From contig NZ_JXKQ01000002.1 of the NCBI RefSeq assembly GCF_001885945.1, forward strand, positions 1 through 64,000: 64,000 nucleotides of DNA. The letters are read 5' to 3'. The position numbers and the translations under genes were made by a program. This stretch comes from Enterococcus hermanniensis. Lineage in GTDB: Bacteria; Bacillota; Bacilli; Lactobacillales; Enterococcaceae. This document shows positions 7,233 through 15,005 of the stretch, one piece after another; position 1 is the stretch's first letter; every line of letters begins with the position of its first letter. The notes under the pieces are model-generated. The model had not been told where the DNA came from. It worked only from the letters and a program-made list of their open reading frames with translations, and ran no database searches.

Positions 7233-8051
7233 ATGTTTAAAGTGATTAAACGCTCAGAATTAGCCCCTACCGAAGTAGAAATGATTATTGAAGCCCCTCG
7301 AATTGCTACAAAAGCTTTGGCAGGACAATTTGTGATTTTACGGATTGATGAATTCGGCGAACGAATCCCTTTGACGATTGTAGATACGAATTCAGAAAAG
7401 GGCTCGATCCGTTTGATTTTTCAAGTGATCGGGAAATCAACAGCCCAATTAGCAAGGATCAGAGCAGGAGAGAACATAAAAGATCTTGTTGGTCCTTTAG
7501 GAAAAGCAACCGAAATAGATAATTATGGGAATGTTTTATTAGTAGGCGGAGGAGTGGGCATCGCCGCATTATTTCCGATTATCAAGGCTATGAAAAAAGC
7601 AGGCAATCATGTGACGACTATTTTAGGCGCGAAAACGGCTGAGTTGGTTCTTTTAGCAAAAGAATGCCAAACTTATTCTGATGAACTAATTATCATGACA
7701 GATGATGGCTCATTAGGAACGGCTGGAATAGTCACTGATGCAATGGAAAAAATCTTTCAACAGCAAAATATAGTAAAGGCTTGGGCAATTGGTCCAAGTA
7801 AAATGATGAAATACTGTACATTGACTGCACAAAAATATCAAGTCCCCATATATGTATCGTTGAATCCAATCATGATCGATGGTACCGGAATGTGTGGAGG
7901 TTGTCGCGTTACGATCGCTGATACGATCAAGTTTGCTTGTGTAGATGGCCCAGAATTTTTAGGCAATGAAGTTAATTGGGATGAATTTAGTAAGCGAATG
8001 AAACAATATCAAAAAGAAGAAGTATCGGCGTTCAAAAGATATCAAAAGTAG
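7233..8051 (+). CDS. NfnA/SudB-like FAD and 2Fe-2S reductase subunit
   Basis: This 272-residue protein belongs to the PyrK/NfnA family of ferredoxin-reductase-like subunits. An N-terminal FAD barrel includes GQFVILRIDEFGERIPLTI, then a nucleotide-binding domain with LLVGGGVGIAALFPIIKAM, and a C-terminal 2Fe-2S site with GTGMCGGCRVTIADT and FACVDGPEF. That C-terminal pattern is closer to NfnA (SudB) than to PyrK of pyrimidine synthesis, and the next gene is the GltA-like NfnB partner rather than PyrD. The role would be electron transfer between NAD(P)H and a low-potential carrier. Confidence 0.85.
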   Translation: MFKVIKRSELAPTEVEMIIEAPRIATKALAGQFVILRIDEFGERIPLTIVDTNSEKGSIRLIFQVIGKSTAQLARIRAGENIKDLVGPLGKATEIDNYGNVLLVGGGVGIAALFPIIKAMKKAGNHVTTILGAKTAELVLLAKECQTYSDELIIMTDDGSLGTAGIVTDAMEKIFQQQNIVKAWAIGPSKMMKYCTLTAQKYQVPIYVSLNPIMIDGTGMCGGCRVTIADTIKFACVDGPEFLGNEVNWDEFSKRMKQYQKEEVSAFKRYQK

Positions 8052-8061
8052 GTGATGAGAA

Positions 8062-9477
8062 ATGGCTAAACGCAGTTACACGAAAACTTTGATGAGAGAA
8101 CAAGCAGCTGAAATTCGTTCTCATAATTTTGAAGAAGTCGCACTCGGGTATTCATTGGAAGAAGGCCAACAAGAGGCAGCGCGATGCTTGCAATGCAAAC
8201 AAGCACCATGCATCACTAAGTGTCCTGTGATGATCGATATTCCTAGTTTTATAAAAGCTATTGAAGAGAATGAAATGGGACAAGCACAAAAAATTTTGAG
8301 CAGATATACGAATTTGCCGGCGATCTGCGGGCGTGTTTGTCCCCAAGAAAAACAATGCGAACTAGCTTGTCGATTAGGTCGTTCAAAAAAATTTGAACCG
8401 GTAGCCATCGGGAAATTGGAACGATTGGTCGCTGACTGGGCGCTAGAACAACCTTTTGAAGTTAATAGATCTAGCGCTGATAAAGGTCGAGTTGCGATAG
8501 TCGGATCAGGGCCATCAGGATTAACAACTGCCGGTGATTTGGCTAAGTTGGGTTATGACGTAACGATATACGAAGCATTACATGAGCCGGGCGGGGTACT
8601 GACGTATGGTATTCCCGAATTTCGTTTGCCGAAAAAGATTGTCAAAAAAGAAATCGACCGAATTGTGGGACAAGGTGTAAAGATTGAAACGAATGTTGTT
8701 GTTGGAAAAACAATCACGATGGAAGAAATCATGGATAACTATGATGCTTGCTATCTCTCTGTTGGCGCAGGAGCACCTAAATTTCAAGGCATTGAAGGGA
8801 CGTCATTAAGTGGTGTGTATTCATCAAGTGAATATTTGACTCGTGTCAATTTAATGCATGGATATCAATTTCCGACGTATGATACACCGATAAAAAAAGT
8901 AAAGAATGTCGTGGTGATCGGTGGAGGAAATGTGGCGATGGATGCGGCGCGTTCAGCAAGACGTTTAGGTGCTGAAAATGTATCCATTATTTATCGGCGT
9001 TCGTTAGAAGAATTACCTGCCCGAGTAGAAGAGTATCACCATTCTGTTGAAGAGGGAATCGACTATCATTGGCTGTCTAACCCAATCGAATATCTAGGCG
9101 ATGATCAAGGAAATTTAAAAGCGGTCAAATGCATTCGCATGGAGCTTGGAGATCCTGACGATTCAGGCCGCCGACGCCCAGTCAGCGTTCCAAATAGTGA
9201 ATTTATCATTGAAGCAAACACAGCGATTGAAGCGATCGGACAAGGTGCGAATAAGGTATTATTAGATACTTTTCCCAAAGTAGCACTTAATCAATGGGGA
9301 TACATCGATGCAGATGAAGAAACTTGTGCAACTTCGATTCCAGGTATTTTTGCTGGGGGAGATATTGTTACTGGAGCGGCAACAGTTATTTTAGCAATGG
9401 GTGCTGGTAAAATCGCTGCCAATCAAATCGATCACTATATCCAAATGAAAAAGCAGGAGAGTGAAGTTACTCGCTAA
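8062..9477 (+). CDS. NfnB/GltA-like NADPH-dependent oxidoreductase, large subunit
   Basis: This 471-residue protein is the small-glutamate-synthase-like (GltA/SudA/NfnB) flavoprotein. Two 4Fe-4S motifs are present near the N-terminus: CLQCKQAPCITKCPV and CGRVCPQEKQCELAC. They are followed by an FAD-binding GSGPSGLTTAGDLAKLG and a second dinucleotide fold with VVVIGGGNVAMDAARSA, then FAGGDIVTGAATVI. No glutamate synthase large subunit is nearby, so it more likely pairs with the NfnA-like protein 10 bases upstream. NfnAB complexes couple NADH, NADPH and a low-potential carrier by flavin-based electron bifurcation; with the adjacent flavodoxin this forms a three-gene redox unit. Automatic labels of glutamate synthase are probably misleading. 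Confidence 0.85.
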   Translation: MAKRSYTKTLMREQAAEIRSHNFEEVALGYSLEEGQQEAARCLQCKQAPCITKCPVMIDIPSFIKAIEENEMGQAQKILSRYTNLPAICGRVCPQEKQCELACRLGRSKKFEPVAIGKLERLVADWALEQPFEVNRSSADKGRVAIVGSGPSGLTTAGDLAKLGYDVTIYEALHEPGGVLTYGIPEFRLPKKIVKKEIDRIVGQGVKIETNVVVGKTITMEEIMDNYDACYLSVGAGAPKFQGIEGTSLSGVYSSSEYLTRVNLMHGYQFPTYDTPIKKVKNVVVIGGGNVAMDAARSARRLGAENVSIIYRRSLEELPARVEEYHHSVEEGIDYHWLSNPIEYLGDDQGNLKAVKCIRMELGDPDDSGRRRPVSVPNSEFIIEANTAIEAIGQGANKVLLDTFPKVALNQWGYIDADEETCATSIPGIFAGGDIVTGAATVILAMGAGKIAANQIDHYIQMKKQESEVTR

Positions 9478-9493
9478 GCGAAATGAAAGATAC

Positions 9494-9526
9494 AAAAAAA
9501 CCGATCATACGATCGGTTTTTATTAT
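9494..9526. terminator. Bidirectional terminator between nfnB-like gene and rpsT
   Basis: AACCGATC pairs with GATCGGTT around ATAC, with A and T runs on either side, so it can serve both the rightward redox operon and the leftward rpsT transcript. Confidence 0.8.
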
Positions 9527-9777
9527 TTAGCTAATTTTTTAGCAAGACGTGCTTTATCACGGTTTGCTTTATTTTTGTGAATCAAACCTTTTGATTCGAC
9601 CATATCGATTGCTCGAGATGCTTCTTTGTAAAGATCGTTTAAGTTATCAGATCCAGCAGCAGCAGCTTCTTCGAATTTTTTAACAGTAGTACGCATTGCG
9701 CTCATTTGTGATGAGTTTTTTGCGTTAGCAGCTTCGCTAGTACGAACACGTTTGATTGCAGATTCAATGTTTGGCAT
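9523..9777 (-). CDS. rpsT: 30S ribosomal protein S20
   Basis: This 84-residue, strongly basic helical protein begins [18 protein letters not shown] and ends [16 protein letters not shown], the typical S20 pattern. It binds 16S rRNA early in 30S assembly. ATG at 9777 follows GGAGGTG by seven bases; a longer upstream frame exists but starts within the leader. The gene is monocistronic between its own leader and a bidirectional terminator. Confidence 0.97.
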   Translation of the reverse strand: MPNIESAIKRVRTSEAANAKNSSQMSAMRTTVKKFEEAAAAGSDNLNDLYKEASRAIDMVESKGLIHKNKANRDKARLAKKLAK

Positions 9778-9803
9778 GGGTTTCACCTCCGGATTTAGAC
9801 TTA

Positions 9804-9819
9804 TACGGTTATAGCCGTA
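9804..9819 (-). promoter_or_regulatory. Small hairpin in the rpsT leader
   Basis: TACGG pairs with CCGTA around a six-base loop, 27 bases upstream of the rpsT start. Such leaders are candidate sites for autogenous control by S20, but that is inference and no further structure is clear. Confidence 0.3.
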
Positions 9820-9940
9820 CAATTCAACATTACCCATTATACATAAAGCAGCATTTCAATGCAATAAAATCGTGACAAGTTTTTTTCCTTAACAGAAAAT
9901 AAAATAGAAAATGCACTTTCACTAAAATTATTTACCTATC

Positions 9941-11824
9941 TTACTGTATATTTTGATGAAGTGGACAATCTTGACACTCTGTCTCATGAGACTGGATCGG
10001 ATCTTTTAGCGGAATCAACATTCTTAAGCCATTTAAGATCACTAAAATCGTACTACCTTCGTGACCGACAACACCTAACGGAAGAGTTAAAAATTGTAAG
10101 AAGTTACTACTGATCAATAAAATGATGACTAACAAAGAAAATACAATATTTTGTCGAACGATGCGCTTCATTTTTTTAGCTAACCGATGACTGTAGACAA
10201 ATTTTGTTAAATCATTTCTCATTAGTACCATATCTGACACTTCCATTGCAACATCTGTTCCTTCACCCATGGCGATACCGATATCCGCGGTGGCTAGAGC
10301 AGGAGCATCATTGATACCATCACCAACCATAGCGTTCACAGTGAATGTTTCTTGTTGGTGTTTCACTAAATCAGTTTTATCAGCAGGCAAGCAGCCACCA
10401 TGATAGTCAGTCAGTCCTAGCTGTTGGGAAACAAAAGCAGCAGCACCAACATTATCTCCAGTTAACATTGTTGTCTGAATATTTTGTTCTGAAAAATATT
10501 CAATCACTTCTTTTGTATAAGGTTTTGGTAGGTCCATCAAAGCAAGCAGAGCAACGAGGTTGTCATTACAAGTTAAGCTAATGACGGTTTTGCCTTCTTC
10601 ATGCCATTTTATGACTAATGAATGGTTCATCGAAGAGACTGGTTTACCTAGTTTCCAAATTTTAGTGTCATAGGTTGCTTCTAAACCAGCACCAGCAACT
10701 TCAGTAATTTCAACCGAGACACTTTCTTCGCGGTTGAAAAATTGAGTAATTGCTTTGGCAATCGGATGGTTTGACTGACGTTCCATTGAAAATAATAATT
10801 TTGGAACTAAAGGATCTTCAGTAAATGTCTGATAGTCAGTAACACGTGGTTTTCCTTGTGTTAATGTTCCGGTTTTATCAAACGATACTGCTTGTAAATC
10901 AGCTAATTTTTCTAATGTTTTACCGGATTTAAATAAAATCCCTTTTTTTGCTCCGTTGGAAATCGCCGCTAATGTAGCAGGTGTGGCAGAAGCCACCAAG
11001 GCACACGGGGAAGCTACGACTAGTAAAACCATACCGCGATAAAAACTTTCTGTAAATGCCCAGCCCAAAGCTAAGTGAGTGAACAGAATCATTAAAGGAA
11101 CAGCAATTAAAACCACTTTGACATAAACATTTTCAATTCGCTCAATGAATGTCGCTGTGATGCTTTGCTCATTTTGTGCATTTTTAACTAAACGCAGAAT
11201 TTGGGCAAACAATGTATCATCACTAGTCTTAGTTACTTCTAAGGTAAATGCTTGTCCAAGATTGATTGTTCCACCAAAGGCTTCATCGCCAATCTTTTTT
11301 TCGACCGGAATCGATTCACCAGAAATTGCTGCTTCGTCGATTGAAGAGGCAGAACGCATCAATCCATCGATCGGAATGGCGGCTCCCTTAGCAACAAATA
11401 CGTTATCACCCACAACTAGTTCTTCGACAGGGACAATGACGTGTTGATTATCAATTAGCTTTACCGCTTCATTAGGTGCTGCATTGAGTAAAGCAGAGAT
11501 CTCTTTGGTACTCTTATTCGTGGCGTATTCTTCAAGAGCACCACTCAAACAAAAAATGAAAGTCAACATCGCACCTTCAAACCAATTTCCAATCAAACAA
11601 GCACCAATGGCCGCTAAAGCCATCAATAAATCGACGTTTAAAGTCTTATCATGGATTAACTCACTAATTCCTTCATACGTTTGTTTCCAACCGCCGCTGA
11701 TAATTGCAACAACAAAAAAGAGTGGATAGATTGGTTGACTAAAAACCATTGATATCTTACCAAGAATCAATAATCCGAGACACAATAGAGTTGAGAGAAA
11801 AGCCATGCGTTCTTCTTTGCTCAT
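9941..11824 (-). CDS. P1B-type metal-exporting ATPase with SPC motif (PfeT/FrvA-like, probable Fe2+ efflux)
   Basis: A 627-residue heavy-metal P-type ATPase without an N-terminal metal-binding domain. Visible motifs in order are ISGES (actuator, about 170), SPC in the membrane (about 272-274), DKTGTLT with the phosphorylated Asp near 316, NHPIAKAI (the HP motif) and MVGDGINDAPALA. The SPC metal site, rather than CPC, places it with the P1B-4 group that includes PfeT/ZosA and FrvA, exporters of ferrous iron. The C-terminal tail has Cys and His (HETECQDCPLH) that could sense metal. A near-perfect Fur box lies about 100 bases upstream. ATG at 11824 has AAAGGAGG before it. Cobalt or zinc cannot be excluded as substrate. 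Confidence 0.85.
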   Translation of the reverse strand: MSKEERMAFLSTLLCLGLLILGKISMVFSQPIYPLFFVVAIISGGWKQTYEGISELIHDKTLNVDLLMALAAIGACLIGNWFEGAMLTFIFCLSGALEEYATNKSTKEISALLNAAPNEAVKLIDNQHVIVPVEELVVGDNVFVAKGAAIPIDGLMRSASSIDEAAISGESIPVEKKIGDEAFGGTINLGQAFTLEVTKTSDDTLFAQILRLVKNAQNEQSITATFIERIENVYVKVVLIAVPLMILFTHLALGWAFTESFYRGMVLLVVASPCALVASATPATLAAISNGAKKGILFKSGKTLEKLADLQAVSFDKTGTLTQGKPRVTDYQTFTEDPLVPKLLFSMERQSNHPIAKAITQFFNREESVSVEITEVAGAGLEATYDTKIWKLGKPVSSMNHSLVIKWHEEGKTVISLTCNDNLVALLALMDLPKPYTKEVIEYFSEQNIQTTMLTGDNVGAAAFVSQQLGLTDYHGGCLPADKTDLVKHQQETFTVNAMVGDGINDAPALATADIGIAMGEGTDVAMEVSDMVLMRNDLTKFVYSHRLAKKMKRIVRQNIVFSLLVIILLISSNFLQFLTLPLGVVGHEGSTILVILNGLRMLIPLKDPIQSHETECQDCPLHQNIQ

Positions 11825-11922
11825 ACCGATTCCTCCTTTCAATAGTTATCCTAGCACGAATAGGTATCCAATTGATAATAAAATATGCTAAATGAGAACG
11901 AAAGTGATTATCAGTTAGTAAC

Positions 11923-11941
11923 GATAATGATTATCATTAGC
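11923..11941. promoter_or_regulatory. Fur box upstream of the metal ATPase
   Basis: GATAATGATTATCATTAGC matches the classical 19-base Fur box at 18 of 19 positions. It lies about 100 bases upstream of the ATPase start. A weaker related half-site (GTGATTATCA) is at 11903-11912. Fur either represses or, as reported for Bacillus pfeT at high iron, activates such exporters. Confidence 0.8.
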
Positions 11942-12019
11942 ATTTGATGGATTTAAGGGGGATATTTGGGATTTTGATTGGATCGTTGAGTATGGATGTA
12001 AATTATAATTGTTATAAAT

Positions 12020-12050
12020 AAAAAAAGATCTGCATAAATGCAGATCTTAC
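12020..12050 (-). terminator. Terminator after uppP
   Basis: AAGATCTGCAT pairs with ATGCAGATCTT; on the minus strand the stem is followed by a run of T. The stem overlaps the uppP stop codon region. Confidence 0.75.
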
Positions 12051-12880
12051 ATAGCGATTAACCAATAGGCGATTAAAATGATCCCCAAAATGATTCGATA
12101 CCAACCAAAGACAGTGAAGTCGTTGCGTTTGATATAGTCCAATAAGAACTTGATTGCGACGATCGATACGATAAAAGCAGTAACCATACCAACTAATAAA
12201 ACGATCGTTTCTGACAATCCAAAAGTATTTCCATTCATTAAAAATTTAACAATTTTCAAACCACTGGCACCAAACATCACTGGAATACCTAAGAAGAAAG
12301 AAAATTCAGTAGCGACATAACGTGAACAGCCGATGATGATTGCTCCAAGAATGGTTGCTCCTGAACGAGAAGTACCAGGAATCAACGAAAGTAATTGGAA
12401 AGCCCCAACAAGCAAAGCAGCTTTATAAGTGAAATCATTTAATGTTGTAAATTTAGCGGGCTTATTTTTATGTTTTCGTTCAACGATAATAAAGGCAATC
12501 CCGTAAACAATCAGCATAATTGCTACCGGTAAAAACTTATGAAAATGTGCTTCCAAAAAATCATCAGCTGGAATCCCAATAACAGCTGCAGGGAGGCAAG
12601 CAATGATAACTTTAAACCAAAGTGACCATGTATCGCGTTTTTCTTGATTATTTTTACTGTAAGAAAAAGGGTTTAGTTTGTTGAAATATAAAACGACTAC
12701 CGCTAAGATAGCACCCAATTGAATCACGACATTGAACATTTCAGTGAAGGCTGAACTCATGTTCATTTTGATAAATTCGTCTGCTAAGATCAAATGACCC
12801 GTAGATGAAATCGGTAACCATTCTGTGATTCCTTCAATGATTCCGAGAATGATTGCTTTAAAAATATTGGCAATAAGCAT
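12047..12880 (-). CDS. uppP: Undecaprenyl-diphosphatase (BacA family)
   Basis: This 277-residue polytopic membrane protein removes a phosphate from undecaprenyl diphosphate, recycling the lipid carrier used for peptidoglycan and teichoic acids. The two family motifs are visible: [17 protein letters not shown] near the start (with the catalytic Glu) and GTSRSGATI near residue 170. Length is usual for the family. Loss or overexpression changes bacitracin sensitivity in related bacteria. It has a single-gene layout, with an intergenic region of about 130 bases after the next upstream gene. Confidence 0.95.
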   Translation of the reverse strand: MLIANIFKAIILGIIEGITEWLPISSTGHLILADEFIKMNMSSAFTEMFNVVIQLGAILAVVVLYFNKLNPFSYSKNNQEKRDTWSLWFKVIIACLPAAVIGIPADDFLEAHFHKFLPVAIMLIVYGIAFIIVERKHKNKPAKFTTLNDFTYKAALLVGAFQLLSLIPGTSRSGATILGAIIIGCSRYVATEFSFFLGIPVMFGASGLKIVKFLMNGNTFGLSETIVLLVGMVTAFIVSIVAIKFLLDYIKRNDFTVFGWYRIILGIILIAYWLIAM

Positions 12881-12969
12881 AGTATACGTCCTTTCAAATT
12901 AGTAACAACAATCAGTATACCGTTTTGCTAAAAAAAAAACCATCGGAAAATCGCTAAGCTTTATATAAG

Positions 12970-12999
12970 AAAAAACGACTAGTACTAGGCTAGTCGTTT
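12970..12999 (-). terminator. Terminator after the histidine phosphatase gene
   Basis: AAACGACTAG pairs with CTAGTCGTTT around a short loop; on the minus strand a T run follows. Confidence 0.75.
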
Positions 13000-13012
13000 G
13001 ATAAAGTACTAT

Positions 13013-13717
13013 TTATTCTTTCGTTTGATCTAAAATTGTTTTCCCACGTTCCATATAGCTGATATCGTTGATTGCACGAATGGAGAATTCACCATTTTCG
13101 TACTTGATGCGGTTGATACTTCCATTTAAAAGGTTGGCACGGACAGGTTGTTTTGAATCAATCAAACTTAATAGAAACGCAATCGTTAATCCGTGAGAAA
13201 CAATCAAAACATTTCCGCCGCCATTTTTTTCGCGATTTTGAGCAATATCTTCAAAACCATTCCAAACGCGATCACGTAATTGTGCATAAGGTTCTGCCCA
13301 ATTAGCTGTATCAGCTACTTCAATCGCATTTGCAATTTCTTCAAAAGTAACATCTGTAGCAAACAAATCATCTTCTGTTTGGAAGTTCAATACACGCGGC
13401 AATACGCCCCACATTTCTGCATCATAGCCACCTTCAAGGGAGCCAAAACACCATTCGCGAATACGTGGATCAACGTGGTAAAGAATATCTTTGCCTTCGG
13501 GATGTTCGCCTAGTAAAATTCGCATCGTTTCAATTGCACGACCGGAATCACTAGAATATGCTTCTTCAAACTTTGTATCTTGTAGACCAAGCCCAACGTA
13601 TTGAATACCCGCACGCCCACTTTTAGTTAGCGGGGTATCGCACCAGCCTTGAACGCGAGCCAGTGTATTGAACATTGTTTTACCATGTCGCACAATATAA
13701 AGATTTGTTTCTGTCAT
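13013..13717 (-). CDS. Histidine phosphatase family protein (phosphoglycerate-mutase-like)
   Basis: This 234-residue protein carries the RHG catalytic motif in LYIVRHGKTMFN near the N-terminus, then YSSDSGRAIET, REWCFGSLEGG and the second catalytic His in VLIVSHGLTIAFLL. It is a 2H phosphoesterase of the GpmB/PhoE type. Substrate cannot be read from the sequence; a general phosphatase is likelier than a glycolytic mutase. ATG at 13717 follows TTGGAGG. It lies 26 bases after the glyoxalase-II-like gene and probably shares its transcript. Confidence 0.85.
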   Translation of the reverse strand: MTETNLYIVRHGKTMFNTLARVQGWCDTPLTKSGRAGIQYVGLGLQDTKFEEAYSSDSGRAIETMRILLGEHPEGKDILYHVDPRIREWCFGSLEGGYDAEMWGVLPRVLNFQTEDDLFATDVTFEEIANAIEVADTANWAEPYAQLRDRVWNGFEDIAQNREKNGGGNVLIVSHGLTIAFLLSLIDSKQPVRANLLNGSINRIKYENGEFSIRAINDISYMERGKTILDQTKE

Positions 13718-13740
13718 ATTTATAACCTCCAAAAAGTTGA

Positions 13741-14367
13741 TTAGTTAAAGAACGGGTTTGTATCGATTTCTTGACCAATCGTGGTCGCTTCTCCGTGACC
13801 AGGATATACTGGCAATTCACGAGGAAGGGTGAAAAGATAGGTTTTGATGCTGTATAACAATTGTTGAAGATCGCCAGTATGTAGGTCCGTCCGACCAATA
13901 CTGCCTTTAAATAAAGCATCACCTACGACAACAAAGTCATCGAAAATGAAGCTGACACTGCCAATAGAATGGCCTGGAGTTGGAACGACTTGGAAAGTCA
14001 TATCGCCGATCGTATACTCTTTTAACTCGAATTCATATTCTGCCGGCTGTACGATCAAATCGGGAAGATCATCATGTCTACCAAGGCCAGATAAATTTAA
14101 AATTGGGTTACTTAACCAAGTTTGTTCAAGTGGACTCACATATACGGGAATCGAGTATTGGTGACGTAATTGTTCCACTGCACCGATATGGTCGTAGTGA
14201 GTGTGTGTCAAAAGAATCGCCCGAGGCGTTCTACCAATCCGTTTTATTTCTTGTATCAACCGTTCACCTTCAGATCCTGGATCAACAATCAATAAATGTT
14301 GTTCATTGTAAATCAAATAGCAGTTTTCTTGGACACTGCCAGTTACAAAACCTTCAATTTGAATCAT
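13741..14367 (-). CDS. MBL-fold hydrolase, glyoxalase II-like
   Basis: This 208-residue protein has the metallo-beta-lactamase signature HTHYDHIGA, followed by VVPTPGHSIGSVSF, VVVGDALFKGSIGRTDL and a final PGHGEATT. It belongs to the short glyoxalase-II-like group (YqgX/YcbL) that hydrolyses thioesters such as lactoyl-thiols. The C-terminal glutathione-binding domain of classical glyoxalase II is absent, as usual for these. ATG at 14367 has AGGAGG nine bases upstream. Confidence 0.85.
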   Translation of the reverse strand: MIQIEGFVTGSVQENCYLIYNEQHLLIVDPGSEGERLIQEIKRIGRTPRAILLTHTHYDHIGAVEQLRHQYSIPVYVSPLEQTWLSNPILNLSGLGRHDDLPDLIVQPAEYEFELKEYTIGDMTFQVVPTPGHSIGSVSFIFDDFVVVGDALFKGSIGRTDLHTGDLQQLLYSIKTYLFTLPRELPVYPGHGEATTIGQEIDTNPFFN

Positions 14368-14548
14368 TAGTTTCCTCCTAGTATAACTACTAATCATCTA
14401 AGTCCGTATAGACATTAACTATTTTATTGTAAATAGTAATGATTTCTCTTCTATTATACCTTAAAAGCTAAAAAGATAAACGATTCCAATTCACTTATTG
14501 AACGATGAAATAGAAATAGTCGTTAGTTTGATGGAGGAGGAGAAGCAC

Positions 14549-14920
14549 ATGAATGATTGGGTAAAAATGATCGAAGCAGAACCACGTTTATTATTTGTAT
14601 TGTCTTTGATATCTGTAGCAATGTTACTAGATTTATTGACTGGGTTGATTGCCGCTAAAATTTTAAAACAACTCTCATCAAAAATCGGGATCAATGGTTT
14701 GTTACGTAAAATTGCTAGTATTTTATTGTTGTTATTCTTCTTACCAGTGTCTAGTTTGATTCCTTTACAGATTGGGAGTGCACTTTTATATGCTTTTTAT
14801 TTGTCATTTTTAATGTTGGAGCTTCATTCGATTCTTGAAAACTACGAAAAAATGGGTATCAAAACAATTATTTTTCAGAAATTTTTAGCCTATTTTACAA
14901 ATAAAGATGAAGAAGAGTAA
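14549..14920 (+). CDS. Phage-holin-4-like small membrane protein
   Basis: This 123-residue protein has three or four hydrophobic segments and the pattern LLDLLTGLIAAKILKQLSSKIGINGLLRKI. That pattern is typical of the holin-4 (toxin secretion/phage lysis holin) family, where an LD-x-x-TG helix is followed by SS-x-G-x-x-GLLRK. ATG at 14549 is chosen for the strong GGAGGAGGAG upstream. No endolysin or other phage gene is adjacent. It could be a domesticated holin or belong with the helicase 85 bases downstream; its job here is unknown. Confidence 0.65.
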   Translation: MNDWVKMIEAEPRLLFVLSLISVAMLLDLLTGLIAAKILKQLSSKIGINGLLRKIASILLLLFFLPVSSLIPLQIGSALLYAFYLSFLMLELHSILENYEKMGIKTIIFQKFLAYFTNKDEEE

Positions 14921-15005
14921 AACTTGACGATAAAGCAAAAATCTTCTATGGTTGAACAGCTAAAGAAATTACTTTTAGTAAATTAACGTGCAAGAAGGTG
15001 AACAG

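Noticed and set aside
8062-9477. Glutamate synthase small subunit as the function of the 471-residue flavoprotein
   Set aside because: No glutamate synthase large subunit is nearby and an NfnA-like gene is directly upstream, so the NfnB reading fits better.
13946-14381. Long open frames on the plus strand opposite the glyoxalase-II-like gene
   Set aside because: They lie on the complement of a gene with clear MBL motifs and lack a binding site and homology.
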